From Nakamurella sp. A5-74 (GTDB lineage Bacteria; Actinomycetota; Actinomycetes; Mycobacteriales; Nakamurellaceae): 64,000 bases of DNA. Below are positions 16,150 to 25,555 of the stretch, piece by piece (position 1 is the stretch's first letter; each line of letters begins with the position of its first letter). Under the pieces are notes generated by a model. The model did no database searches. It was not told the origin of the DNA and saw only the letters and a list, made by a program, of their open reading frames with translations. Location: positions 3,968,001 to 4,032,000 of the forward strand of contig NZ_CP159218.1 of the NCBI RefSeq assembly GCF_040438885.1, written 5' to 3'. The position numbers were made by a program, and so were the translations under genes.

Positions 16150-18408
16150 ATGCCTTCCTCCCGACCTGCCACGGAGACGGCCGCCTCCTGGCTGCGCCGG
16201 CAGGAGGAGGCCGCGCTGGTCCAGCTGCTGCGCACCCGGCCAGACCTCGCCATTCCGGCCCCGAGTGATCTCGAGGTGCTGGGCCGTCGGCTCGACACGC
16301 CGACCTCGGTACACCGGGTGCTGGAGTCGTTGGACGCACTGGCGATCCTCGTGCTGCGTGCGCTGGCCGTGCTCGAGGCGCACCGTGCACCGGTGACCTC
16401 CACTGCGCTGCGGGCCTTGTTCCCGTCCGACCGGTCGTCCGAGGTGACGTCCCGGCTGCGCGCGCTGGAGTCGCTCGCTCTCGTCCGCTCCACGGGCGGC
16501 GGACGGCTGTCCACTCCCAGCGCAGTGATCGACGCGGTCGGCCCCTACCCGGCCGGCTTCGGCGCGGCCGGCCGGCTGTCCCCGGCACAGGCGCGCAAGG
16601 CGGTGGCCGGGCTGGACGACTCGGCGCTCGGCCTGCTCCACAGGTTGGACCAGGGCCATCCGCGCGGGACCTTCCTGCCGGACTCCGCCGCCGCCGCCCT
16701 GGCGCACTCGTTGGTGGAGCGATCCCTGCTGACGGCGGTCGACCGCACCACCGTGGAACTACCACGGGAGGTCGCTCTGGTGTTGCGGGGTGATGCCCCG
16801 CTCGGCGTCGTCCCGATCGCACCGGATGCCGGGATCCGCCGGGGCGATCACCGCAGGGTGGACGGCACCGCAGCCGGCGAGGCACTGGCCACGCTGCGCC
16901 GGATGGCGGCCTTGCTGCGGATGTTGGAGCGTGCGCCGGCGACCGCCCTCAAGTCCGGAGCCGTCGGGATCCGCGAGCTGCGCCGGATCGCCCGCGATCT
17001 GGACGTGGATGACCACCACACGTCCCTGCTGCTGGAGCTGGCCGCGGTCGGCGGGCTGATCACCCAGGTCGACGGCCAACGGATCGGCGCTCCTGCCGGT
17101 TGGCACGCGACCCTCGCCGCGGAGGAGTACCTCGAGCGTCCGGAAGCCGCGGCCTGGGCGTCGTTGGTCTCCTGGTGGCTCGAGATGCGCCGCGACCCGT
17201 CCCGGACGGGCGAACGCGATGAGTCGCAGAAGGTGTTGGCGCCGCTCTCACCGGAGCTGTCGTGGGTGCGGGGTCCGGCCGACCGACGCTTCGTGCTGAG
17301 CATGCTCGCCACGCTGCCGTCCGGCATCGGTCTCGGCACCCAGGAGCTGCTGGCGACCTTCGCCTGGCGGGCGCCCATGCGATCGGCCACCCGACGGGAA
17401 TCCGTTGCCCGCACGACCGTCACGGAGGGCACCTGGTTGGGGCTGCTGGCCTTCGACGCGCTGTCTTCGGCGGGCAGGCAGGTGCTGGACGGTGATCTGG
17501 AGGCTGCCGCGACCGCTCTCGAGAGCGCACTGCCGAAGCCCGTCGACCGGGTGCTGATCCAGGCCGACCTGACGATGGTGGCTCCTGGTCGGCTGGAACC
17601 CGCAGTGCGGCAACAGCTCGAGCAGGTGGCACGACTGGAGTCCGCCGGCAGCGCCAGCGTGTACCGGGTCACCCCGGACACCCTGCGCGGCGCACTGGAC
17701 AGCGGACTGACGGCCGCCGACCTGCACAGCCTGTTCGCCGCCCGGTCGGCGACCGGCGTGCCACAAGGGCTGACCTACCTGATCGACGACACCGCCCGCC
17801 GTCACGGGGTCCTGCGCGGTGGCGCCGCGGCCGGTTACCTGCGCAGCGACGACCCAGCCCTGATCAGCGAGGCGATCCGGGTCGCGCAGACCGCCGGGCT
17901 GTCCGTCCGACGACTCGCCCCGACCGTTGCGGTGAGCTCCGTCGATCTGCTCGACCTGTTGGAGGTGCTGGGGGACAAGGGAGTTGCGGTCGCAGCCGAA
18001 GATGCTGCGGGAGGCCTGATCGACCTGCGTCCGGCACGTCCGCGCGCGCGCGCGACCCGTGCCGCACCGCAACCCCAACGCGAGTTCGCAGCGCCGGACG
18101 AGCGTCAACTGCGCGTCCTGGTGGAACGCATGGTGCAGGGCGACCGGGTGCGCCCGACGACCGTTCCACAGACCGCCGCCGAGGCGATGGTGGTGCTGCG
18201 CAGGGCCGCCGCCGAGAACCGCTCGGCCTGGATCGGTTACGTCGACGCGGAGGGCGGTACCTCGCGCCGGATGGTGAAACCCGTAGTCGTCTCCGGCGGC
18301 ATGATGGTGGCCCACGACTCCCTCCGGTCGGCGATGAGAACCTTTGCGCTGCATCGCATCACCGAGGCACAGCTGGACGACGAAGTGAGTCTCCCGCCGC
18401 CTCCCTGA
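16150..18408 (+). CDS. XPB/Ssl2 N-terminal-domain protein (Rv0862c-like helicase-associated protein)
   Basis: A 752-residue protein that lacks Walker motifs and so is not itself a helicase. Its N-terminal ~350 residues are helical winged-helix-like repeats (SWLRRQEEAALVQLLRTRPDL; ALRALFPSD; LRALESLALV). The region around 450-650 (PLPKPVDRVLIQADLTMVAPG, RLESAGSASVYRVTPDTLRGAL, LIDDTARRHG) matches the helicase XPB/Ssl2 N-terminal domain. The C-terminus ends in a WYL-like strand set (AWIGYVDAEGG to SLRSAMRTFALHRI). The M. tuberculosis counterpart Rv0862c lies next to the XPB gene Rv0861c, suggesting a joint role in DNA repair or transcription. Here 3.8 kb separate it from XPB. The start follows a -10-like box without a ribosome site. 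Confidence 0.85.
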   Translation: MPSSRPATETAASWLRRQEEAALVQLLRTRPDLAIPAPSDLEVLGRRLDTPTSVHRVLESLDALAILVLRALAVLEAHRAPVTSTALRALFPSDRSSEVTSRLRALESLALVRSTGGGRLSTPSAVIDAVGPYPAGFGAAGRLSPAQARKAVAGLDDSALGLLHRLDQGHPRGTFLPDSAAAALAHSLVERSLLTAVDRTTVELPREVALVLRGDAPLGVVPIAPDAGIRRGDHRRVDGTAAGEALATLRRMAALLRMLERAPATALKSGAVGIRELRRIARDLDVDDHHTSLLLELAAVGGLITQVDGQRIGAPAGWHATLAAEEYLERPEAAAWASLVSWWLEMRRDPSRTGERDESQKVLAPLSPELSWVRGPADRRFVLSMLATLPSGIGLGTQELLATFAWRAPMRSATRRESVARTTVTEGTWLGLLAFDALSSAGRQVLDGDLEAAATALESALPKPVDRVLIQADLTMVAPGRLEPAVRQQLEQVARLESAGSASVYRVTPDTLRGALDSGLTAADLHSLFAARSATGVPQGLTYLIDDTARRHGVLRGGAAAGYLRSDDPALISEAIRVAQTAGLSVRRLAPTVAVSSVDLLDLLEVLGDKGVAVAAEDAAGGLIDLRPARPRARATRAAPQPQREFAAPDERQLRVLVERMVQGDRVRPTTVPQTAAEAMVVLRRAAAENRSAWIGYVDAEGGTSRRMVKPVVVSGGMMVAHDSLRSAMRTFALHRITEAQLDDEVSLPPPP

Positions 18409-18482
18409 GCAGGCGCCCCAGGACGTGATCGCCACCGGCCATGCTCCGCCCCTTGAGCTGCGTCAGGAGTAAGGGGCGCCAG

Positions 18483-18572
18483 AGTTCTCCTCACCGGATC
18501 AGGGGCCGGGGGTCGCCTGCGGGGCGTCAGTTTCTCCTTCCGGGATCAGGAGGCGTGTGTCGCCTGCGGCGG
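18483..18572. repeat. Duplicated 3' end of the DUF3516 helicase gene
   Basis: The last codons, stop and trailer of the helicase gene (18531-18572) recur with changes at 18485-18523. Read leftward, both give a PQAT... stop pattern followed by GATCCG and AGGAGA. It parallels the trailer duplication at 7274-7428. Confidence 0.5.
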
Positions 18573-21131
18573 TCCCTGCAAGAAAGGGCCGATGTGCAGC
18601 ACCGCCACCACCGCCTCGCCTTCCTCGTCGGATGCGGCGAGGTCGACGGTGGCCGTGATGCCCCAGTCGCGATCCCCGTCGGGGTCGTCGAACACCTGGC
18701 GCACCCGCCACTGCTCCGTGCCGCGGTCGATCGTCAGCAACGCCGCGCTGCGAGCCTGCCCGCCGATCCCCAACTCGTCGTAGTCGTCGTAGTAGGCGTC
18801 CATCGCCTCGGCCCACCTGCTGGAGTTGAATCCGGCAGCGGAGTCCATCTCCCCCAACAGATCGAAGGCATCCCTGGCCGCGAGCTCCACCCGGCGGAAC
18901 AGCGCGTTGCGGACGAGCACGGTGAAGCCCTGGACGTTGGCGGAGATCCCGCGACGAGGAGTCGGCGGACGGATCTCCCCGCCCTGCACGACCGCGTCCT
19001 CGGGGTGCGCCAACGCCTCCCACTCGTCCAGCAGGCTCGAGTCGACCCCCCGCACCAGCTCGCCGAGCCAGGCGATCAGGTCGTCGAGCTCCTCGGTCCG
19101 GGCAGCGGTCGGGGTCGAGCGCCGCATCGCCCGGAACGCGTCCGTCAGGTATCGCAGCAGCACTCCCTCGGATCGGGTCAGACCGTAGAACGACACGTAC
19201 TCGTTGAACGTCATCGCGCGCTCGTACAGATCGCGGACCACCGACTTGGGTTGCGGGGTGTACTCGATGACCCACGGATGTCCACGGCGGTAGGTCTCGT
19301 ACGCGGCGTCGATCAGCTCGGCGAGCGGACGAGGGTGCTCGACGTCCTCGAGCAACTCCATCCGTTCCTCGTACTCGATGCCGTCGGCCTTCATCGTCGC
19401 CACCGCTTCGCCGCGGGCCTTGAACCGTTGCGCCGAGAGCACCGTGCCGGGCGAATCGAGGGTGGCCTCGAACAGCGAGACGACATCGAGCGCGTAGGTC
19501 TCGGCGTCCCGATCCAACAGCTCGATCGCCGCCAGCGCGAGCGGCGACAACGGCTGGTCGAGGGCGAAATCCTGCGGCAGGTCGACGGTGAGCACGAACC
19601 GTCGACCGAACTCGTCGATCTCGTCCAGCCTGCCGACCACCCCTGCGTCCATCAGCGCGCGGCCGATCGCTATGGCGCGCAATAACAATCGGCGTTGCGC
19701 CGGACGCGGCTCGTGCGATCCCTCGACCAACCGGCGGATCGCCGACACCACATCCCCCGGTCGCGACAGCAGCGCCAGCACCATGGTCGTCGTCATCTGC
19801 AGATGCGGAACGAGCCGCTCCGGCTCGGCCGACACCAGCCGGTCGTACGTCTTCTCGGTCCAGTTGACGAAACCTTCCGGGGGTTTGCGGCGCACCACTC
19901 GGCGCCGCTTGACCGGATCGTCGCCGGCCTTGGCCAGCGCCTTCGCGTTCTCGATGTCGTGTTCCGGTGCCAGCACCACGACGTCGCCGGCCGTGTCGTA
20001 TCCGGCGCGGCCCGCCCGACCGGCGATCTGGTGGAACTCACGGGCCGTCAGGTGTCTGGTCCTGATGCCGTCGTACTTGGCCAGTCCGGTGAACACCACG
20101 GTGCGGATCGGCACGTTGATGCCGACGCCGAGCGTGTCGGTCCCGCAGATCACCTTCAGCAGTCCGGCCTGGGCCAACCGTTCGACCAGCCGACGATACT
20201 TCGGCAACATACCGGCGTGGTGCACACCGATGCCGTGCCGGACGAGCCTCGACAGGGTTCGGCCGAAGCCCGAGGAGAACCGGAAATCACCGATGACGTC
20301 AGCGATCTCGTCCCGCTGTTCCCGGCTGGCGACATTGATGCTGCTGAGCGCCTGCGCACGTTCCAGGGCAGCCGCCTGGGTGAAGTGCACCAGGTACACC
20401 GGCGCGCGTTGGGTGTGCAGCAGCTCCTGCAGGTGGTCCTGCAGCGACTCCACGACGTACGAGAAGTGCAGCGGCACAGGGCGTTCCACCCCGTCGAGGG
20501 TGGCGACCTCGCGGCCGGTCCGGTCCGCGAGGTCGGCAGCCAGCTCGGTGACGTCCCCGAGAGTCGCGGACATCAAGACGAACTGGGTCTGCGGCAGTTC
20601 CAGCAGCGGCACCTGCCAGGCCCATCCCCGCTGCGGATCGCCGTAGTAGTGGAACTCGTCGAGCACGGCGACCCCGACGGCGTTGCGGCCCTCGTGGCCC
20701 GGCACCTCCGGGTTCGCAGATCCACCGCTGCGCAGCGCGACCCCTGCGAGGATCTCGGCCGTGCAGCAGATGATCGGGGCGTGCGGGTTGACGGACGAAT
20801 CGCCGGTGATCATCCCGACGTTGTCGGTGCCGAAGATCTCGACGAGATCGAAGAACTTCTCACTCACCAGCGCCTTGATCGGCGCTGTGTAGTAGGCCCG
20901 CTGACCGTCCACCAGTGCGGTGAACAGGGCTGCGGTGGCGATCAGGCTCTTGCCCGAACCGGTGGGTGTCGCGGCAATCACGTGGGCGCCGCCGACGATC
21001 TCCAGGAGCGCCTCCTCCTGGTGCGTGTACAGCGGCCGACCCGAGGACGCGGCCCACTCCGCGAACACGTCCAGGACGGAGTCGCGATCGTGCCGCAGTG
21101 CGGAAATGCGTTCGGACAGCGCGGAAACCAT
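18546..21131 (-). CDS. DEAD/DEAH-box (SKI2-like) helicase with DUF3516
   Basis: An 861-residue superfamily 2 helicase. Q-motif-like LYTHQEEALLEI, Walker A ATPTGSGKSLIATAALF (about 54-64), motif II VLDEFHYYGD, motif III FVLMSATLGD, and C-terminal motifs HHAGMLPKYR, VICGTDTLGVGINVP and HQIAGRAGRAGYDT are all intact. Beyond about residue 480 the chain is the DUF3516 extension (to WGITATVDLAASDEEGE). The SKI2/HelY-like layout suggests an RNA helicase, but the substrate is unproven. ATG 21131. It interrupts what is a contiguous XPB/partner pair in mycobacteria. Its 3' end is duplicated in the trailer. Confidence 0.92.
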   Translation of the reverse strand: MVSALSERISALRHDRDSVLDVFAEWAASSGRPLYTHQEEALLEIVGGAHVIAATPTGSGKSLIATAALFTALVDGQRAYYTAPIKALVSEKFFDLVEIFGTDNVGMITGDSSVNPHAPIICCTAEILAGVALRSGGSANPEVPGHEGRNAVGVAVLDEFHYYGDPQRGWAWQVPLLELPQTQFVLMSATLGDVTELAADLADRTGREVATLDGVERPVPLHFSYVVESLQDHLQELLHTQRAPVYLVHFTQAAALERAQALSSINVASREQRDEIADVIGDFRFSSGFGRTLSRLVRHGIGVHHAGMLPKYRRLVERLAQAGLLKVICGTDTLGVGINVPIRTVVFTGLAKYDGIRTRHLTAREFHQIAGRAGRAGYDTAGDVVVLAPEHDIENAKALAKAGDDPVKRRRVVRRKPPEGFVNWTEKTYDRLVSAEPERLVPHLQMTTTMVLALLSRPGDVVSAIRRLVEGSHEPRPAQRRLLLRAIAIGRALMDAGVVGRLDEIDEFGRRFVLTVDLPQDFALDQPLSPLALAAIELLDRDAETYALDVVSLFEATLDSPGTVLSAQRFKARGEAVATMKADGIEYEERMELLEDVEHPRPLAELIDAAYETYRRGHPWVIEYTPQPKSVVRDLYERAMTFNEYVSFYGLTRSEGVLLRYLTDAFRAMRRSTPTAARTEELDDLIAWLGELVRGVDSSLLDEWEALAHPEDAVVQGGEIRPPTPRRGISANVQGFTVLVRNALFRRVELAARDAFDLLGEMDSAAGFNSSRWAEAMDAYYDDYDELGIGGQARSAALLTIDRGTEQWRVRQVFDDPDGDRDWGITATVDLAASDEEGEAVVAVLHIGPFLQGPPQATHAS

Positions 21132-21229
21132 GGGCGCGCCCCCGTCCCGGTGATCTGCAGCGGACCGATCAGCCCACCCAGGGGGACTCTACCGGTGGCG
21201 CGCGACCGCCCGAGAAGTACCGCGCCTGC

Positions 21230-21904
21230 TCACCGCACCCTTGACAAGCAGACGACCAGCCTGCGCTTGACATACGTGTAGGACAGCGACGGACTCGAGC
21301 ACACCGAACCGCTCGTGCTGTTCTGGTGCAGGGAGTCCACCCTCACCTCGGTGTTCGAACCGACGTCCGAGCAGGGACCGACCCTGGGAAGAGTGGTCTG
21401 TGTCGTCGGTCGGACGTAACACTCCCCCACTTCGAAGTGGGGTCGGAGGCAGACCGTGCTGGTCACCTCGCTCTCGCCGTCGCCCTGATGCCGGACGTAC
21501 GACAGCTCCAGCCGGTCGCAGCTGACGGACGAACCCGTCTCGGTGACCTCGAACTGCGCCCCCGGGTCGCCGCAGTCAGTCTGCGCCGACTCCGGATTGC
21601 CGACGGTGGTCGTTCCCACGACCTCCAGACACGCTCCGACCGGGGCCGCCGTCGGGTCACTCCTGCTGCTCTGGACGAACAGGAACACACCCAACCCCAC
21701 GACGGCGGCCAGCAGCACCGCGATGAGGATGCGCGGGAACGCCGACCTGCCCGGTACCGGGCCGACGGGTGACCCAAGAGGCGGCGGGAACTGACCGGCG
21801 GGCAGGCCGTACAGCCACCCTTGCCGGGGATCCGGATCCGGCTGCGGCGGCTGTCCGCCGGCGCCGTACTGGTGCGGATCGGACGGCCGCTGCGGTGTGG
21901 TCAC
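21230..21904 (-). CDS. Single-pass membrane-anchored extracytoplasmic protein, LppU-like
   Basis: A 224-residue protein. The cytoplasmic Pro/Gln/Gly-rich tail (about 1-57) leads to one membrane segment, ILIAVLLAAVVGLGVFLFVQ, and then an extracytoplasmic domain of ~145 residues with about ten Cys residues, suggesting several disulfides (e.g. GACLEVVG, TDCGDPGAQF, VSCDRLEL, STVCLRP, ECYVRP, GPCSDVG). The V-G-x-C-L-x-V plus C-x-x-x-x-A-x-F layout resembles the LppU/SCO3897 group, with moderate confidence. GTG 21904 has AGGAG about ten bases upstream. Divergent from the XPB gene. Confidence 0.75.
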   Translation of the reverse strand: MTTPQRPSDPHQYGAGGQPPQPDPDPRQGWLYGLPAGQFPPPLGSPVGPVPGRSAFPRILIAVLLAAVVGLGVFLFVQSSRSDPTAAPVGACLEVVGTTTVGNPESAQTDCGDPGAQFEVTETGSSVSCDRLELSYVRHQGDGESEVTSTVCLRPHFEVGECYVRPTTQTTLPRVGPCSDVGSNTEVRVDSLHQNSTSGSVCSSPSLSYTYVKRRLVVCLSRVR

Positions 21905-22184
21905 GGTGGCCCTCTCCTGCTCGCCCGTCGCTCGCCGTGAGTCGTCCGTCGCTCGTCGCCAGTCGCACTTCGTCGGTCACCCGTCGTCAGTTGCGCAGAC
22001 CCACGAGGACCCTAGACGGTGGTACCGCTCGTGCCGTCCGACGGGCAGCAGGTCGATGCGATCATCGGCCGCGCCGACTGCATCTCGTGCTCTTCCGTGC
22101 CTGTCGACATTCCGAAGGGGTGGGAATGCCCGACTGTCGGTGCGAGGTTGGACAATGGACGGCACACCACCAGGAGGCCCCTAC

Positions 22185-23867
22185 GTGACCGACGGACCGC
22201 TCATCGTCCAGTCCGACAAGACAGTGCTGCTCGAGATCGCCCACCCGGACGCATCGGCGGCGCGGTCCGCGCTGGCTCCGTTCGCGGAGCTGGAACGTTC
22301 GCCCGAGCACATCCACACCTACCGCATCACACCCCTCGCGTTGTGGAACGCGGGAGCGGCCGGGCACGACGCCGAGCAGGTGGTCGACGCACTCGTCCGC
22401 TGGTCGCGGTTCCCCGTCCCGCAAGCGCTGCTGGTGGACGTGGTCGACACCATGGCACGCTACGGACGACTGATCTTGCGGACCGACCCGGCGCACGGTC
22501 TGGTGCTGGTGACGACGGATCGGGCCGTGCTCGAGGAGATCCTGCACAACCGCAAGGTGACACCGATGCTCGGCGCCCGGATCGATCCGGACACCGTGCA
22601 GATCCACCCGTCCGAGCGCGGTCGCCTCAAGCAGATCCTGCTCAAGGTCGGCTGGCCGGCGGAGGACGAGGCCGGGTACGTCGACGGAGAGGCACACCCG
22701 ATCAAGCTGGACACCGCGAACTGGCAGCTGCGCGGCTACCAATCGGACGCCGTCGAGGGTTTCTGGGCGGGCGGATCCGGGGTGGTCGTGTTGCCGTGCG
22801 GGGCCGGCAAGACGCTGGTGGGCGCGGCGGCGATGGCCAAGGCGCAGGCGACCACGCTGATCCTGGTCACGAACACCGTCGCCGGGCGGCAGTGGCGGCG
22901 CGAGCTGCTGGCCAGGACCTCGCTCACCGAGGAGGAGATCGGCGAGTACTCCGGCGAACGCAAGGAGATCCGCCCCGTCACCATCGCCACGTACCAGATG
23001 ATGACGCGCCGCAAGGCCGGCGAGTACACCAACCTCGACCTGTTCGACTCCCGCGACTGGGGCCTGGTGATCTACGACGAGGTCCACCTGTTGCCAGCCC
23101 CGGTGTTCCGGATGACGGCCGACCTGCAGTCCCGGCGTCGTCTCGGCCTCACCGCCACCCTGGTCCGGGAGGACGGCCGCGAGGGTGACGTGTTCTCGCT
23201 GATCGGGCCCAAGCGGTTCGATTCGCCTTGGAAGGACATCGAGTCACAGGGCTGGATCGCGCCGGCGGAGTGCATCGAGGTGCGGGTGACGCCGACCGAG
23301 AACGAGCGTCTGCAGTACGCCACCGCTGAGCCGGAGGAGCGGTACAAGCTGGCCGCCACCGTGCGGACAAAGCTGCCCGTGGTGCAGGCCGTGCTCGCCC
23401 GTCATCCCGGTGAGCCGGCGCTGGTCATCGGCGCCTACCTCGACCAGCTCGACGAACTGGGTGAAGCGCTGGGAGCGCCGGTGATCCAGGGGTCGACCAA
23501 GAACGCCGAGCGGGAGCGGCTGTACGACGCGTTCCGGTCGGGCGAGATCCCGACCCTGGTGGTGTCCAAGGTCGCCAACTTCTCGATCGACCTGCCGGAG
23601 GCATCGGTCGCAGTGCAGGTGTCGGGCACCTTCGGTTCCCGCCAGGAGGAGGCACAGCGGCTCGGTCGGCTGCTGCGACCCAAGGCCGACGGCAAGCAGG
23701 CGCACTTCTACTCCGTCGTCACCCGGGACACCGTCGACACCGATTACGCCGCCCATCGTCAGCGCTTCCTCGCCGAACAGGGGTATGCATATCGGATCAT
23801 CGACGCCGACGAGCTGCTGGGTCCGCCGGTGGGCGGGAACGATCCGCTCGAGAACGACCCGAGCTGA
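22185..23867 (+). CDS. ercc3: DNA repair helicase XPB (Ercc3-type)
   Basis: A 560-residue bacterial XPB, a 3'-5' DNA helicase/translocase. After an N-terminal domain of ~180 residues (LIVQSDKTVLLEIAHP; helices to VDVVDTMARYGRL) come the damage-recognition-type segment, LRGYQSDAVEGFW, Walker A VVLPCGAGKTLVGAAAM (about 200), motif II LVIYDEVHLLPAP, motif III LTATLVREDGREGD, the RED triad, and motifs V/VI VVSKVANFSIDLPEA and QRLGRLLRPK. GTG 22185 is chosen for AGGAGG eight bases upstream; ATG 22155 is in frame but weaker. Its usual partner gene is at 16150. Confidence 0.95.
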   Translation: MTDGPLIVQSDKTVLLEIAHPDASAARSALAPFAELERSPEHIHTYRITPLALWNAGAAGHDAEQVVDALVRWSRFPVPQALLVDVVDTMARYGRLILRTDPAHGLVLVTTDRAVLEEILHNRKVTPMLGARIDPDTVQIHPSERGRLKQILLKVGWPAEDEAGYVDGEAHPIKLDTANWQLRGYQSDAVEGFWAGGSGVVVLPCGAGKTLVGAAAMAKAQATTLILVTNTVAGRQWRRELLARTSLTEEEIGEYSGERKEIRPVTIATYQMMTRRKAGEYTNLDLFDSRDWGLVIYDEVHLLPAPVFRMTADLQSRRRLGLTATLVREDGREGDVFSLIGPKRFDSPWKDIESQGWIAPAECIEVRVTPTENERLQYATAEPEERYKLAATVRTKLPVVQAVLARHPGEPALVIGAYLDQLDELGEALGAPVIQGSTKNAERERLYDAFRSGEIPTLVVSKVANFSIDLPEASVAVQVSGTFGSRQEEAQRLGRLLRPKADGKQAHFYSVVTRDTVDTDYAAHRQRFLAEQGYAYRIIDADELLGPPVGGNDPLENDPS

Positions 23868-23928
23868 GTCCGTTCCCGTCCGACAGCGGGCCGCGCTGAC
23901 CACGGCCTGTCCGCGGAACGCCGCGCAG

Positions 23929-23934
23929 TAGGTT
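23929..23934 (+). promoter_or_regulatory. Putative -10 box (TAGGTT) of leaderless lipoprotein gene
   Basis: TAGGTT ends six bases before the GTG at 23941; the gap GGGGCG is not a convincing ribosome site at that distance. Confidence 0.45.
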
Positions 23935-23940
23935 GGGGCG

Positions 23941-25434
23941 GTGATCCGCCGTCCCCGCCTCGCGGCCACGCTGTGCGCTGCCTGCGTGTTCGTGACGGGG
24001 TGCACGGGGGCGGACAGCGCGCCGCCGAGCAGCGTGGGCGGCAGCTCCGCATCGGTGGCGTCGTCCGCGCCGTCGTTGGCCTCGGTCGCCGAGACGGTGC
24101 CGTCGCTGACGCCCGTCACCGACGCCGGCCTGGTCACCGGGCCCGGGGTGGATGATGCGGCACTGTCGCTGGGCCTGGTGGTCGACGCCGAACGTGACCA
24201 GGGCTTCAGCACCGGCGTACGGCTGTGGGCCCGGGCGTTCAACGGCGCGGGCGGGGTCTGCGGACGGACCGTCGAGCTGATCACAGCCTCGTCCGCCCAG
24301 CGCGGCGCGGATGCCTACCGGTACCTCGCCGCCAGCAGCCTCGGGCTGATCACGCTGCCGGCCCTGGACGACAAAGCGGACCTCGGCGCGAAGATCGCCG
24401 CCGACCGGCTCCCGGCGGTCACCCCGGAGGGCGCGCTGTCGGACCTGGAGACGACCGGCGGACCGATCGTGCTCGGTGCCACCTCCGACATCCTGGCCAT
24501 CAACACCGCGGCGCACTGGATCGCCGACGGGACGCTCGCACCGGGATCGACGGTCGGTGTCTACCTCGACCTGTCGGACGGTGACCTCGACGCGACGGAT
24601 GCGGCCGCCGCGCTGCAATGGTGGGCCACCCGCGCCCAGGTCGAGCTCGTCGTGATCCGACCCGGCGAGCAGATCCCGACCGCGGTCAGCGCCATCTATG
24701 CACCGGGTTCGGCTGCCGGGGTCGAACAGCTCGTCACCCGGGTGGCTGGCGGCCGCGGGTTGGCCGCCGCGGTGCCGACCGGCCTCGCCACCACGCCGAC
24801 CGCCCCGGGTGTGCCCAGTGGGGTGCCGACGTCAGGCTCGGGTGGTGTCGGCTCCGCCGGTTCCAGCACGGCTCCCTCCACCACGACCCCCTCCCGCACC
24901 GCACCCTCGAGCACAACTCCGGTGACCCGCGGCCCGAGCGGCGCAGGCCCGCGGCCGACGGCCGCCGGCGGTCCGATCGCGATCGCGACCGACGTCGACG
25001 GGGTGGGAGATGTACTCCGATCGCCGACAGCGGTCGGAGCGGTCACGGTTGCTTCGGTGACGCCGGCCTACCCGGCGGTGCACCCGATCGGCAGCGCCCT
25101 GGCGCAGGCCTTCGCGAGCGCAGGGCTCTCGCCCGGTCTCCGCTCGTTCGAGGGCTACGCGATGGGTGAGGCATGGGGACGGGTGCTGGGCCCGATGTGC
25201 GCAGCACGGACGCTGACCCGCTCGGCCAGCACCGCCCAGTGGATCGATCTCGCCCCGGCTGCTGCCGACTCGATCATCGGGCCGACCCAACCGTCCAACC
25301 AACTCACCGCCACCCTGCCGAACAGCCGGGTGTCGGCCCTCTCCGTGGTGGATCCGACCCAGGACACCGGAGTGCGACCGCTGACCCTTCTCGAGTCGGC
25401 GTCCGACATCGGCGCCTATCGCGCCACGGGCTGA
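23941..25434 (+). CDS. Lipoprotein with type I periplasmic-binding-protein fold, split by a Ser/Thr/Pro linker
   Basis: A 497-residue secreted lipoprotein. The signal peptide ends in lipobox VTGC (Cys about 21), followed by a Ser-rich spacer. Residues ~75-280 resemble the Leu/Ile/Val-binding-protein fold (LGLVVDAERDQGFSTGVRLWARAFNGAGG, YRYLAASSLGLITLP, GSTVGVYLD). A disordered Ser/Thr/Pro/Gly segment of ~50 residues (GVPTSGSGGVGSAGSSTAPS and on) interrupts it before the remaining ~160 residues. No permease or ATPase gene is nearby, so it may be a sensor or orphan receptor. The gene appears leaderless. Ligand unknown. Confidence 0.75.
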   Translation: MIRRPRLAATLCAACVFVTGCTGADSAPPSSVGGSSASVASSAPSLASVAETVPSLTPVTDAGLVTGPGVDDAALSLGLVVDAERDQGFSTGVRLWARAFNGAGGVCGRTVELITASSAQRGADAYRYLAASSLGLITLPALDDKADLGAKIAADRLPAVTPEGALSDLETTGGPIVLGATSDILAINTAAHWIADGTLAPGSTVGVYLDLSDGDLDATDAAAALQWWATRAQVELVVIRPGEQIPTAVSAIYAPGSAAGVEQLVTRVAGGRGLAAAVPTGLATTPTAPGVPSGVPTSGSGGVGSAGSSTAPSTTTPSRTAPSSTTPVTRGPSGAGPRPTAAGGPIAIATDVDGVGDVLRSPTAVGAVTVASVTPAYPAVHPIGSALAQAFASAGLSPGLRSFEGYAMGEAWGRVLGPMCAARTLTRSASTAQWIDLAPAAADSIIGPTQPSNQLTATLPNSRVSALSVVDPTQDTGVRPLTLLESASDIGAYRATG

Positions 25435-25555
25435 GGCCGATCCGACGGGGTCCGGACGTGATTCATCCCATCCGGCCCGCCGAGCACGCCCGTAGGACGG
25501 AACACCAAGCAGGCACGGGAGTTGCACCGGAGGAACCTCCACCGGAAGGAAACAC

